Below, piece by piece: positions 15,639 to 23,432 of a stretch of DNA of 23,432 nt. Below the pieces are notes generated by a model, which saw nothing but the letters and a program-made list of their open reading frames with translations, was not told where the DNA came from and searched no databases. Within the stretch, counting starts at the first letter, position 1; every line of letters begins with the position of its first letter. A program made the position numbers and the translations under genes. This DNA is from Hyphomicrobiales bacterium (lineage in GTDB: Bacteria; Pseudomonadota; Alphaproteobacteria; Rhizobiales; Beijerinckiaceae), in NCBI GenBank assembly GCA_900299065.1, contig OMIJ01000049.1:1-23432 (forward strand), written 5' to 3'.

Positions 15639-15667
15639 TAAATGACTGCGGCGCTGTCAACTGTCAA
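15639..15667 (-). promoter_or_regulatory. Possible lysC promoter
   Basis: On the minus strand, a perfect -35 TTGACA (15667-15662) is followed after 17 bases by CATTTA (15644-15639), a poor -10. A second TTGACA overlaps the spacer. The site lies about 80 bases before the lysC start. Confidence 0.35.
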
Positions 15668-15676
15668 TGTGGTGGA

Positions 15677-16549
15677 TCAGCGTTCCAAATCTGTTTTGAT
15701 GTCGCTGGTCATCATTTTGACGATAGCTGCCCGCAATTCCCCGGCAATGGGAACGCCGAGAGCAAAACACAAGGCTTCATCATAGGCCGTACAGCCAGGC
15801 TCGCCACGATTGGCCGATTGCAACCCCAAAAGCACGGGCCTTTGGGCCCCAAGGCTGGCAATATAGGCCCCGCCTGAAGCCCCCAAACCTGTGTCGCAAT
15901 CGGTTTTGAACAAAATGGGCCCTTCGCCCCTGTCAACCACCCGGCGCAATTTGCAATCCTCTAACAGCCTTACGGCCACATCGCGCAGAGGGAAGTTATA
16001 TTGTGGCCCGGTGGCCAGAAAGACCGATTGATCATCCTGCCAGACGGGGGCTTTCTCATCAGGCAAGTCAAAGGGCTGGATAGCCTCGACTGGACGGCGC
16101 AAGCGCATGACGGCCCAATCGACAGGGCTATTATCCTCAATCGGGCCATAGCTAAATTTGCCGGTGACGAGCGAATGAGCGTTGATCATATAAAGATCGG
16201 TGCGATTGTCGCGATTGACAAACACGCCGCAGGAGGTTGGCGAGCGAGGCAAGCCCGAGCGCTCCCAAAAAGCATGGGCCACGGTCACAACAATATCAGG
16301 CGCGCCAACGATCAGGGCAGTGAATTGAGTGGCGCGACATTCCAGCATTTGCACGCCTGACAAATGGGTCTTGAGCTGCTCGGCTTGCAGGCCTTGATTT
16401 TTGGCATAATCAGAAAAGGTAAACCGTTTTTCGGTGCCTATAATACCCGTCCAGGGTTTGGGACGCGAAGAGGTCTGCTGCTGGGCCAGACACAAGCCTG
16501 TTGCCATCAGCCATATGATCAGGGCAGAACCCATAGTATAGCGCTTCAT
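15677..16549 (-). CDS. Exported trypsin-like (S1 fold) serine peptidase
   Basis: A 290-residue protein with a signal peptide (1-22, ending GLCLA). The chymotrypsin-fold triad can be placed: His92 in VVTVAHAFW, Asp144 in SPVDWAVMRL and Ser225 in TGLGASGGAYI, the GxSGG nucleophile motif. Spacing fits the fold, so activity is plausible. Several cysteines (71, 107, 199, 218) could form disulfides in the periplasm. It ends 116 bases before lysC and starts 39 bases from the divergent ubiG, so it sits inside what is often a close lysC/ubiG divergent pair in Hyphomicrobiales. Substrate unknown; residues just before the nucleophile are TDCDTGLGA, as in many bacterial uncharacterised trypsin-like proteins. 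Confidence 0.8.
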   Translation of the reverse strand: MKRYTMGSALIIWLMATGLCLAQQQTSSRPKPWTGIIGTEKRFTFSDYAKNQGLQAEQLKTHLSGVQMLECRATQFTALIVGAPDIVVTVAHAFWERSGLPRSPTSCGVFVNRDNRTDLYMINAHSLVTGKFSYGPIEDNSPVDWAVMRLRRPVEAIQPFDLPDEKAPVWQDDQSVFLATGPQYNFPLRDVAVRLLEDCKLRRVVDRGEGPILFKTDCDTGLGASGGAYIASLGAQRPVLLGLQSANRGEPGCTAYDEALCFALGVPIAGELRAAIVKMMTSDIKTDLER

Positions 16550-16588
16550 TGGCGCCCCCGGTTTCCCTTATGCTCAGGATTCGTCCCC

Positions 16589-17359
16589 ATGATGCCCAAA
16601 TCTGGTTCAACAGTCGATGCTGCAGATCTGGAGAAATTCAATCGCCTTGGGGACGAATGGTGGAATTTGTCCGGCTCCATGAAACCCCTGCACCAACTCA
16701 ATCCCATCCGGATTGGTTTCATCAGGGATGAAATAGTGCGGCATTTCCAGTCGCAAAGCTCGCCGCGTGACATAACTAGGGCAAATCCTCTTTCTAATCT
16801 CAGCCTGCTCGATATTGGTTGTGGCGGAGGATTATTATGCGAGCCTTTGGCGCGATTGGGGGCCAATGTCACAGGCATAGACCCGGGCAGGGATAATATT
16901 GAGATCGCCCGGCGCCATGCCGAGGAACAGGGCCTGTCAATCGATTACCGTCAGACCCTTGCCGAAGAGCTGGCGGACTCGGGAGCGCAATTTGATGTCG
17001 TTGCGGCCATGGAAGTTGTGGAGCATGTCACCGACGTTTCAGCCTTTATTGCCACCTGCTGCACATTGGTGCGCCCGGGCGGCTTGTTCTTTGCCGCAAC
17101 ATTGAACCGGACTTTAAAAAGCTTTGCCTTGGCTATTGTCGGGGCTGAATATATTCTGCAATGGGTTCCCAAGGGGACGCATCATTGGGAGCAATTTGTC
17201 ACCCCTGATGAATTGGCCGATGCTATTGAGGCTAATGGCCTGATTACACATCGGCCCCTTGGCGTTGTCTATAACCCGTTGCGGCGAGACTGGCGGACCA
17301 GTTCGGATTGCGATGTCAATTATATGATGCTCGCCAGCAAGGAAGCCATGAACAGCTGA
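16589..17359 (+). CDS. ubiG: Ubiquinone biosynthesis O-methyltransferase
   Basis: A 256-residue SAM-dependent methyltransferase that performs both O-methylations of the ubiquinone head group. The start at 16589 (ATGATG) follows an AGGA element by about 10 bases; upstream in-frame sequence to 16364 is the antisense of the protease gene and is not family-like. Seen: UbiG hallmark LGDEWWNLSGSMKPLHQLNP (20-39), SAM motif I LLDIGCGGGLLCEPLARLG (73-91), acidic VTGIDPGRDNIEIARRHA, motif II FDVVAAMEVVEHV and C-terminal NYMMLASKE. The length matches the family. It converges with the inhibitor-like gene, with only 6 bases between their ends. Confidence 0.95.
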   Translation: MMPKSGSTVDAADLEKFNRLGDEWWNLSGSMKPLHQLNPIRIGFIRDEIVRHFQSQSSPRDITRANPLSNLSLLDIGCGGGLLCEPLARLGANVTGIDPGRDNIEIARRHAEEQGLSIDYRQTLAEELADSGAQFDVVAAMEVVEHVTDVSAFIATCCTLVRPGGLFFAATLNRTLKSFALAIVGAEYILQWVPKGTHHWEQFVTPDELADAIEANGLITHRPLGVVYNPLRRDWRTSSDCDVNYMMLASKEAMNS

Positions 17360-17365
17360 GGCCAA

Positions 17366-17890
17366 TTATAATTTGCGCAGATAAAGCGGCTTGCCACCCT
17401 CTTTGGGATCGCGGCGCCAATAGCCATCGGGCTCCAGATCAAAATAAGCGAAATGGCCCTTGCGCGCCAAAAGCCCCAAGCGATTGCGCTCGAAATGCCA
17501 GCCAACAGGATCAAAAATGACAAGACCCTGATCGCGGCAGGCCGGGGCCAGAACAGCTTTCAGCGTGCCAGAGGGCCCGCGCGCCTTGTCATCCAGCGTC
17601 ACCAGACAACCCGTATCCTTGTGGTCATCGCGAAAGAGATTATAGCGTCCGGCATTTTCAGATCCTCTGACGGGCGCAGCATTGGCAGCCGGCTTGGCAG
17701 GGGTCTGTGCGCGAGGTGCCGCTGGCTTGGCGGGAACGGCCGCCGAGCCATTGGCATCGGGTATGGGGCGAAAGCCGCCCGCAGGAGTATTCCCCTGCTG
17801 CGCCAGAGCTGGACTAAGAGTCAAAACAGACAGGCTCAAAACCGAACAGGCTGAGAGCCCAAATAATAAGCGGCGAGCATTGGATGACAT
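17366..17890 (-). CDS. Exported AprI/Inh-like protease inhibitor domain protein
   Basis: A 174-residue exported protein from ATG 17890 (GAGGG just upstream; in-frame ATGs at 17902 and 17920 are less likely). Signal peptide 1-30 (ending LSPALA), then a Pro/Ala-rich linker (about 32-77), then a domain of about 95 residues that resembles the AprI/Inh metalloprotease inhibitor: AGRYNLFRDDHKDTGCLVTLDD, with Cys95 and Cys118 positioned for the single disulfide of that family, and the late GWHFERNRLGLLARKGHFAYF and DGYWRR strands. Known members block serralysin-type secreted metalloproteases in the periplasm, but no serralysin or its type I secretion genes are in the window. Assignment is by pattern and is moderate. 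Confidence 0.62.
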   Translation of the reverse strand: MSSNARRLLFGLSACSVLSLSVLTLSPALAQQGNTPAGGFRPIPDANGSAAVPAKPAAPRAQTPAKPAANAAPVRGSENAGRYNLFRDDHKDTGCLVTLDDKARGPSGTLKAVLAPACRDQGLVIFDPVGWHFERNRLGLLARKGHFAYFDLEPDGYWRRDPKEGGKPLYLRKL

Positions 17891-17980
17891 AGCGACCCTC
17901 ATGGGAAATCGGACCCACAATATTAGTTTAATATAGATGACTCTCTAAAATATGAATGCTCTTGGTTCTAGATTTTTTCA

Positions 17981-18952
17981 TTACGCATCCCGAACCGGCG
18001 TCAGGACAGCCTCTCCCTTGCCGAAGGCTAGCACATTGTCGACCACAAGCTGGCACATGAGATCGCGTGTAGGCTGGGAACCAGAGCCTATATGGGGCAA
18101 GAGCACCACATGATCGAGATCGAGCAATTGCTGTGGCACATGGGGTTCATTGGCATAGACATCCAGACCGGCGGCCCGAATGGTACGCTTGGTCAGAGCC
18201 TCGATCAACGCCTCTTCATCAACCAATGATCCACGCGCAATATTGATCAGCACACCATCTGCCCCCAGAGCCTGAAGAATTTGTGCATTGATCATGTGAC
18301 GCGTCTGTGGTCCGCCGGGCGCAACTATCATGAGAATATCAACGGCGCGGGCCATATCAACCAGTGAGGGATAATACTCATAAGGCATGTCAGTCTGATG
18401 ATGACGGCCATGATAGACAATACGCAGACCGAAGGGCTCAGCACGTTTTGCAATGGCTTTGCCAATGCGCCCCAAACCGACAATGCCCATTGTGCGTCCG
18501 CGCAAAGACGCCGACAGACGATAGGGTTTTTGTAGCCAATGGCCGGCGCGCAGATAGGCTTCAGCTTTTGAAAATTCGCGAATGGTATTGAGCAGAAGAC
18601 CCATGGCTGTATCGGCAGTCTCATCGGTCAGCACATCGGGCGTATTGGTCACCTCAATGCCATGCTGGCGCGCAAACGACACATCAATATTGTCATAGCC
18701 AACACCAAGATTGGCAATGAGGCGCAAATTCGGAAAGCGCTGCATGACAGATGATGTGATGGGATATTGATGATCTTCCGCCAGAATCGCAACGCCTGTC
18801 ACAATTGCTTTGATTCTGGGCGCGATCTGTTCAATCAACGCATCTGGGTCAGCTTGATTCCATAAAGTATGGAGCGTGAAATGCTGCGCCATAGCCTGCC
18901 TGATAAGAGGCGGAAGCGGCACGGGCATCAACACATCCATTGCATCATCCAT
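17981..18952 (-). CDS. NAD(P)-dependent D-2-hydroxyacid dehydrogenase
   Basis: A 323-residue cytoplasmic oxidoreductase of the D-isomer 2-hydroxyacid dehydrogenase family (glyoxylate/hydroxypyruvate reductase-like). Seen: substrate loop NLGVGYDNIDV (81-91), Rossmann motif GLGRIG (159-164), and the catalytic set Arg240 in NIARGSLVDEEAL, Glu269 in ANEPHVP and His287 in LPHIGSGS. The absence of an acidic residue at the end of the second strand (YHGRHH) suggests NADP(H) preference. Three in-frame ATGs lie near the start (18952, 18940, 18928) and none has a clear ribosome-binding site. It follows a TctC-type binding protein by 71 bases, a frequent pairing that hints at uptake and oxidation or reduction of a hydroxy- or keto-acid. 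Confidence 0.9.
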   Translation of the reverse strand: MDDAMDVLMPVPLPPLIRQAMAQHFTLHTLWNQADPDALIEQIAPRIKAIVTGVAILAEDHQYPITSSVMQRFPNLRLIANLGVGYDNIDVSFARQHGIEVTNTPDVLTDETADTAMGLLLNTIREFSKAEAYLRAGHWLQKPYRLSASLRGRTMGIVGLGRIGKAIAKRAEPFGLRIVYHGRHHQTDMPYEYYPSLVDMARAVDILMIVAPGGPQTRHMINAQILQALGADGVLINIARGSLVDEEALIEALTKRTIRAAGLDVYANEPHVPQQLLDLDHVVLLPHIGSGSQPTRDLMCQLVVDNVLAFGKGEAVLTPVRDA

Positions 18953-19023
18953 TGATTAAACTGTCTAAAACGCCAAATCGTAAATTTAAAATCTGACTGC
19001 AAGACAGATTTATCGCGCAGATC

Positions 19024-20028
19024 CTATTGTTGTTCGATCCCGGCTGATTTTATCACTGCGCCCCATTTTTCAATGTCCGACTTCAAGCGCATTGCCAATT
19101 CCGCCGGCGATGAGGCAATGGGTGTGATGCCCAATTTGAGAAAAGCGACGCGCAGCTCTTGCTCACGCAGCACATCGCGAATGGCAGAATTGAGCTGATC
19201 AATAATAGGCTGTGGCGTGCCCTTTTGTGCAAAGATTGCATTCCATGACGTGACATCAAATCCTGGCACGCCCGATTCAGCAACAGTTGGCAGATCGGGC
19301 GTCGTCTCACCGCGCATTGCACCGGAACTCGCCAGAGCCCTTATCTTGCCCGCTTCAATCAAGCCTTGCATTGAAGCATAAGAATCTATCGCCATGTAAA
19401 TATCATGCTTTGTAACAGCGAGCAGAATTTCAGGCGTCGCCTTAAAGGGCACAATGCTCATATCCACTTTGGCAGAGGCTTTGAACAATTCGGCGCTCAG
19501 ATTTTGCGTGCTACCTGCGGTCACCGTTCCAATATTGGCAAGACCAGAATTGGCCTTGGCAAATTTCAACAGATCGCCCAGCGTTTTGTAAGGTGCATCG
19601 GCAGCTGTGACGAAGAGAAAGTCAAAAGTGCCCAAAGTGGAAATGGGTACAAATTCATTGACTGGATCAAAACGCAATTGCTTGAACAGAGGCACGCTGA
19701 TTGCTGTGCCATTAGAAAACAAGGCGAGCGTTTGACCATCAGCCGGAGCCTGCAGAACAGCACGCGCAGCGGCAACACCGCCAGCACCGGGCATGTTTTC
19801 AATGACAAACCTCTGGCCCAGTTTTTCGCCCAAGCGTTCCGCGACGAGGCGCGCGGTAATATCAGCCACACCCCCTGCTGCGAAAGGAAGAATGACCCGA
19901 ACGGGACCATTGGGATATTTCACTTGCGCTTTGGCGGAACCGGCCGCGCTCAACGGGGCGGCAAGTGTCACAGCGAGCATAGACCGACGGGTCAAAAGGG
20001 AGCGCAAGAAGGGTGGAATGTCAGACAT
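19024..20028 (-). CDS. TctC/Bug-family tripartite tricarboxylate transporter solute-binding protein
   Basis: A 334-residue periplasmic binding protein of the Bug/TctC family (carboxylates and other small organic acids). The N-terminus has a twin-arginine-like signal (LTRRSMLAVTLAAPLSAAGSAKA, to about residue 34). The mature chain begins with the family pattern YPNGPVRVILPFAAGGVADITARLVAERL, followed by GQRFVIENMPGAGGVAAARAV. AGGA stands 8 bases before ATG 20028. The membrane partners TctA and TctB are not in the window, so it is an orphan receptor, as is common in this family. Likely transcribed with the downstream hydroxyacid dehydrogenase. Ligand unknown. Confidence 0.92.
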   Translation of the reverse strand: MSDIPPFLRSLLTRRSMLAVTLAAPLSAAGSAKAQVKYPNGPVRVILPFAAGGVADITARLVAERLGEKLGQRFVIENMPGAGGVAAARAVLQAPADGQTLALFSNGTAISVPLFKQLRFDPVNEFVPISTLGTFDFLFVTAADAPYKTLGDLLKFAKANSGLANIGTVTAGSTQNLSAELFKASAKVDMSIVPFKATPEILLAVTKHDIYMAIDSYASMQGLIEAGKIRALASSGAMRGETTPDLPTVAESGVPGFDVTSWNAIFAQKGTPQPIIDQLNSAIRDVLREQELRVAFLKLGITPIASSPAELAMRLKSDIEKWGAVIKSAGIEQQ

Positions 20029-20112
20029 GAGCGTTTCCTATGCTTTTCTTTGCCAGACGTTTTGCGACATCATATTGCCCAATATCTTGGACCTGAAGCG
20101 CGCCAAGCGCAA

Positions 20113-20142
20113 GCACTCAAGTGCAAGTTTGAGCGGGCTCAA
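20113..20142 (-). terminator. Tandem hairpins at the end of the heparinase gene
   Basis: TTGAGC gg GCTCAA (20129-20142, overlapping the stop codon) and GCACT ca AGTGC (20113-20124) are perfect inverted repeats in a row. No T-run follows, so termination strength is doubtful. Confidence 0.35.
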
Positions 20143-21890
20143 CCCATTGAGAGCTGCGACTGACGGATCAAAGCCCATTTCACTTCAGGCAGATCCTGCA
20201 CTTTGCCCGACACAACCAATTGCATTGTGGGACGCACGCCATCCGGCGCGGCAAAGAAAATGCTTTGATCGATCGCAATTGTCTGTCCACTGGCGTGAAA
20301 TAACCAGGCCTCGCCATTGGCGGCAACCAATTGAACTGCGCGCTGATCTTCATAGGCTTGCACCTGAACAGAGGGGTGTAGGTGAAAGCGAAGAACATAT
20401 TCGCCGGTACCCGAACTGTGTCGCCCGGCAAGCGACAATTTATCCTCACCAAAAAGATAGGATCCATCTGGCGCCAAAGTCAGCCTGCGATGATGCAGAA
20501 CACCAAATTTATTCTGATAGCCATCATGCGAGGCCTCGAGACTGACTCCGTCCTCGTTTGAGATACGTTTGACGGGCACTTGCGAGGGGCCAGCGACGAT
20601 CAATCCTTCAAGGCTGCGCGAAACATTTGCCCCGGTGACGATGCGCGATGAATTACTATCAGACAGGATCAAGGTTGAATGAGCAGGCGTACTGCGGGCC
20701 GCTTCAGTAAAAGCGGGACGCCCCGCACGCGGCGCGCCGCAATTGACAATTAAACGGCTCTGACCAGCGGAAAACTCGAATGACAAACAGCCCGCATGGG
20801 CCTGATGCGAAAATCCCACAGGCGGCGGCGATCCCGTCTCCATGATGACAATGGAGCCGTTAGCTTCCAATCTTTGATAACCTGAATGGGGCGCATTGAA
20901 GATGGGCTGGGTGCGCGCATCATCATAAGCCAAAACAGTGGCCACGAGATCAGGCGGTGTATTGCCCATGCCATTGAATAGCGCCAGACTGCCATCGGCA
21001 TGTCGAAACATACGCAGCATAGGCATCATGCGATCAATCGATTGAATGAGTTGCGCTGGCACGGCAATACCACGCGCAACAAAGGCCTGGCGCAGAGGGA
21101 GAAGATCAACCAATAGATCGACGAGCACTTGCGGATTACGACCAATATGGCCACCATCGGGGAGAATCTGGCGGCGCAATTCTTCAGTGAGCCATTTGAG
21201 CGCGCGTTTTTGTAAACGATCCAGGCCCTGCGCACACAAGCTGAGATCCATGAGTGCCATAGCTACAATCAAGCGGTCATGATCTGCTATGACGCCCGAC
21301 ATGGCTCTTTGCAGATATCGGCCATGCCAGCCGAGGCATTTCATCAATTTACGATAAAAGTCGCGATCTGCATTTTCGAGAATCAAAGGCGACTGACTGA
21401 GCCAGGCGATCAAGCGGCGACTGGCCATGGCCGGCGTCCAGCCTGGCCCCGTATCCACAGATCCAAAGAGGTCTATCCATTCTTCGACCAGAGCACGTCC
21501 ATTGGCCCGCGATAAAGCCGTATCGGCGGCACGCAGATGACGTAACCAGCCAAAGCCATGCAAAGCCTCTTCCCATTCCTGCGATGGCGGAACGATCACG
21601 AAAGGCGATTGGCCATGCGTATTAACAATGCGCGAAGCCAGACTGAAATGTCCGGCATAAATATCGTCGGCGATTGTCGGATCGCTGGTTCTGATGTCCT
21701 GCGGGGCAATCAGCAAACGCTCGGGAATAGCAAAGCCCCAGCGCGTGATCAGTGTGAAGGGGGATTGCACACCAACCCTTAGCCGACGGGCTGCACGCCC
21801 GCTTACAAAGCGCGTTGCTCGCATTCGCTCTGCAAGACTGACCCAGGCCAAACCAAAACTCCAGAAATGAAATGGACGCCCCCATAACAT
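20139..21890 (-). CDS. Heparinase II/III family protein
   Basis: A 583-residue protein with the alginate-lyase-like helical N-terminal half and the beta-sheet heparinase II/III-like C-terminal half (from about residue 330). Recognisable blocks are WGFAIPERLLIAPQDIRTSDP, the helical stretch with ASRRLIAWLSQSPLILENA and DGGHIGRNPQVLVDLLVDLLPLR, and the C-terminal GYQRLEANGSIVIMETGSPPP and STPAHSTLILSDSNSSRIV, which is the typical substrate-domain start. No signal peptide is obvious. Members of this kind sit next to rsmB across Hyphomicrobiales, and the gene is 27 bases after rsmB here. The true substrate of the group is unknown; a polysaccharide lyase function is inferred only from the fold. 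Start at 21890; an alternative is Met22. Confidence 0.85.
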   Translation of the reverse strand: MLWGRPFHFWSFGLAWVSLAERMRATRFVSGRAARRLRVGVQSPFTLITRWGFAIPERLLIAPQDIRTSDPTIADDIYAGHFSLASRIVNTHGQSPFVIVPPSQEWEEALHGFGWLRHLRAADTALSRANGRALVEEWIDLFGSVDTGPGWTPAMASRRLIAWLSQSPLILENADRDFYRKLMKCLGWHGRYLQRAMSGVIADHDRLIVAMALMDLSLCAQGLDRLQKRALKWLTEELRRQILPDGGHIGRNPQVLVDLLVDLLPLRQAFVARGIAVPAQLIQSIDRMMPMLRMFRHADGSLALFNGMGNTPPDLVATVLAYDDARTQPIFNAPHSGYQRLEANGSIVIMETGSPPPVGFSHQAHAGCLSFEFSAGQSRLIVNCGAPRAGRPAFTEAARSTPAHSTLILSDSNSSRIVTGANVSRSLEGLIVAGPSQVPVKRISNEDGVSLEASHDGYQNKFGVLHHRRLTLAPDGSYLFGEDKLSLAGRHSSGTGEYVLRFHLHPSVQVQAYEDQRAVQLVAANGEAWLFHASGQTIAIDQSIFFAAPDGVRPTMQLVVSGKVQDLPEVKWALIRQSQLSMG

Positions 21891-21917
21891 GAATGAGAGG
21901 GTGTTTCCTCAAAATTC

Positions 21918-23288
21918 TCAAACCTTTGTGAGTCTGGCCGCAAAAAACCCGTCTATTCCGGCAAGCCGCGGCTCAGGATCGGGCAGAAAATGCGGCAAGG
22001 TGCGTAATTCGCCCTGATCATTAAGCCATTCGGCTGCAATGCCAATCTCCCCCGGCATAATGGCCACGCGCCGTAAATCCTGATTGCGGCGCAGAAGGGC
22101 AGCAATTTGCGCCTCCCCCTCCTCCGGCTCCAACGAGCAGACACTGTAAACAAGGCGCCCGCCGGGTTTGAGCAAGTGCACAGCCCGATCAAGCATTTTG
22201 GCCTGAATGGCCGCTAGCGAGACAATGTCACTCGATTTCTTCGACCATGCAACATCAGGATGACGGCGAATGGTTCCTGTCGAAGAACAGGGTGCATCCA
22301 AAAGTACGGCATCAAAGGGCGCAGCAGAAAAGCTCAAAGCATCGCCAACCCGCATTTCAGCCTGCAAGCCCAATCGCACCAGATTGGCCGCTACACGCTT
22401 GAGCCGCTCGGCTGAGCGATCAAGAGCTACGACCTGAGCACCTTTGGCGGCCAATTGCGCTGTCTTGCCGCCGGGGGCGGCACATAGATCTATGACTCTC
22501 TGACCGGCTTCAACCTGCAATAATTGCGCAGGCAAAGCGGCGGCGGCATCCTGCACCCACCATTGCCCCTCTTCATAGCCAGGCAATTCATGAATGGGAG
22601 CATGGGTCTCTAGGCGCAAAGAGCCAGTGGGTAGACGACGGCCACCTAATTTGACGAGCCATTCATCTGAAGGCTCACGCAAGGTTAGATCCAATGTAGG
22701 CTCACGGCTTTGCGCCGCAATCATTTGCTTGGCGACGTCATCACCATAGGTTTTACGCCAGCGTGCCGATAGCCAATTGGGCAAATCGACAAAGGCATCT
22801 TCTTCCGGCAGACCCAGATCGCGCTGACGAATGAGATTGCGCAATACCGCATTGGTGAGGCCTGCAAAGGCTGCCATTTTGGTATCGCGCCTTACGCTGC
22901 GCACAGCCAGATCGACAGCAGCATGATCGGGCACATCAAGATACAGAATTTGTGCCGCGCCTATTACCAAAATCCATTCAAGATGAGGAACTTTTTTGGG
23001 GTAGCCATCTTTGAGAAACCGGCCGAGAATTGATTTGATCGTACCCATGCGACGCAAAGCAACCGTCGCTATGGAGCGAGCCAAAGAGCGATCACGCGGC
23101 TCCATGTCTTGCGCCTTGAATAAAGCCCCATCTGTGGCAAAACGCTCATCGAGTTGATGCGTACCTGTCATCACATCAGCAACGGCCAGAGCAGCCAATA
23201 TGCGGGCTGCAAGGCCGGGGACGATTTCAGTTTCCTCGGGACGTTGTTCTTTTGCACCAAAACGCCGGGGAGGTTTGCGCGCAGTCAA
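21918..23288 (-). CDS. rsmB: 16S rRNA (cytosine-C5) methyltransferase, RsmB/Sun type
   Basis: A 456-residue methyltransferase that makes m5C967 of 16S rRNA. The N-terminal NusB-like RNA-binding domain (about 25-155) is followed by the SAM-dependent domain. Seen: motif I DLCAAPGGKT (267-276), the two cysteines of the m5C mechanism, Cys334 in LLDAPCSSTG and Cys384 in YSVCSLEPEEGE, and the conserved TIRRHPDVAW. No ATG is available at the N-terminus; the best start is TTG at 23288, with GGAG 8 bases upstream. First gene of a minus-strand unit with the heparinase-like gene. Confidence 0.93.
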   Translation of the reverse strand: MTARKPPRRFGAKEQRPEETEIVPGLAARILAALAVADVMTGTHQLDERFATDGALFKAQDMEPRDRSLARSIATVALRRMGTIKSILGRFLKDGYPKKVPHLEWILVIGAAQILYLDVPDHAAVDLAVRSVRRDTKMAAFAGLTNAVLRNLIRQRDLGLPEEDAFVDLPNWLSARWRKTYGDDVAKQMIAAQSREPTLDLTLREPSDEWLVKLGGRRLPTGSLRLETHAPIHELPGYEEGQWWVQDAAAALPAQLLQVEAGQRVIDLCAAPGGKTAQLAAKGAQVVALDRSAERLKRVAANLVRLGLQAEMRVGDALSFSAAPFDAVLLDAPCSSTGTIRRHPDVAWSKKSSDIVSLAAIQAKMLDRAVHLLKPGGRLVYSVCSLEPEEGEAQIAALLRRNQDLRRVAIMPGEIGIAAEWLNDQGELRTLPHFLPDPEPRLAGIDGFFAARLTKV

Positions 23289-23432
23289 AGGCTCAGCTCC
23301 ACATCCGGGTCCTGCATAATTATGGTAAAAGTCTTTATAATGAAAATTTGCACGTTTTGTAATTCCTCGATTCAGCCAGCAAACCTACTCTCCTCAATTA
23401 GCATTGGCTAATGCTGACCGCCATGATTAAGA
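23289..23432. other. Upstream region of rsmB, no gene seen
   Basis: No coding sequence is supported. It is relatively A/T-rich and holds an inverted repeat, AGCATT ggct AATGCT (23400-23415), which extends imperfectly by one more base pair each side. It could be an operator or a small hairpin. Confidence 0.4.

Noticed and set aside
19405..20163. Plus-strand 252-codon open frame
   Set aside because: Antisense of the TctC-type gene; the translation has no domain or signal, and the minus-strand protein is unmistakable.
19793..20545. Second plus-strand open frame of 250 codons
   Set aside because: It spans the antisense of two unrelated genes and the gap between them, and has no recognisable protein features.
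23154..23411. Plus-strand 85-codon open frame at the right end
   Set aside because: Mostly antisense to the start of rsmB, with no protein features.

Overview
The window looks like a chromosomal stretch of an alphaproteobacterium, most likely of the order Hyphomicrobiales (Rhizobiales). The main reasons are an ornithine decarboxylase plus bacterial homospermidine synthase pair, a long decarboxylase leader in the position of the alphaproteobacterial speF RNA, a perfect Zur palindrome of the proteobacterial type, an rsmB-heparinase II/III pair, and lysC lying near a divergent ubiG. Base composition is moderate (a little over half G+C by eye, not computed). There are no rRNA or tRNA genes, no CRISPR, no phage and no transposase. 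No wholly new multigene system is evident; the unusual features are local.

Left part (1-5606), metal handling. A Zur-box promoter drives a 72-residue histidine-rich, tail-anchored protein and a metal ABC ATPase that runs off the left edge. The first 61 bases are odd: a 33-bp segment carrying the ATPase H-loop is inverted between perfect 14-bp inverted repeats. Upstream on the same strand lie a flavin amine oxidase, a small membrane protein, a NicO/RcnA-type nickel/cobalt transporter with a very His-rich loop, and a DUF1007 periplasmic protein. A CorA magnesium/cobalt channel faces the other way.

Middle (5622-10725), polyamines and envelope. Ornithine decarboxylase (ornithine to putrescine) and homospermidine synthase (putrescine to sym-homospermidine) are consecutive on the minus strand. 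The decarboxylase has a good sigma70-like promoter about 470 bases upstream of its ATG, so the message carries a long structured leader, which I call a probable speF motif. OpgG/MdoG (periplasmic glucan synthesis), with a twin-arginine signal, is divergent.

Centre-right (10862-17890). A three-gene NMT1/SsuA-like ABC importer of unknown substrate is followed by an exported PEBP-family protein. A shared bidirectional terminator separates this from aspartate kinase (lysC). A trypsin-like exported protein lies between lysC and divergent ubiG, and an exported AprI/Inh-like protease inhibitor converges on ubiG.

Right part (17981-23288), all minus strand: rsmB and a heparinase II/III-family protein, then an orphan TctC/Bug solute-binding protein and a D-2-hydroxyacid dehydrogenase. 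The last 144 bases hold no gene I can support.
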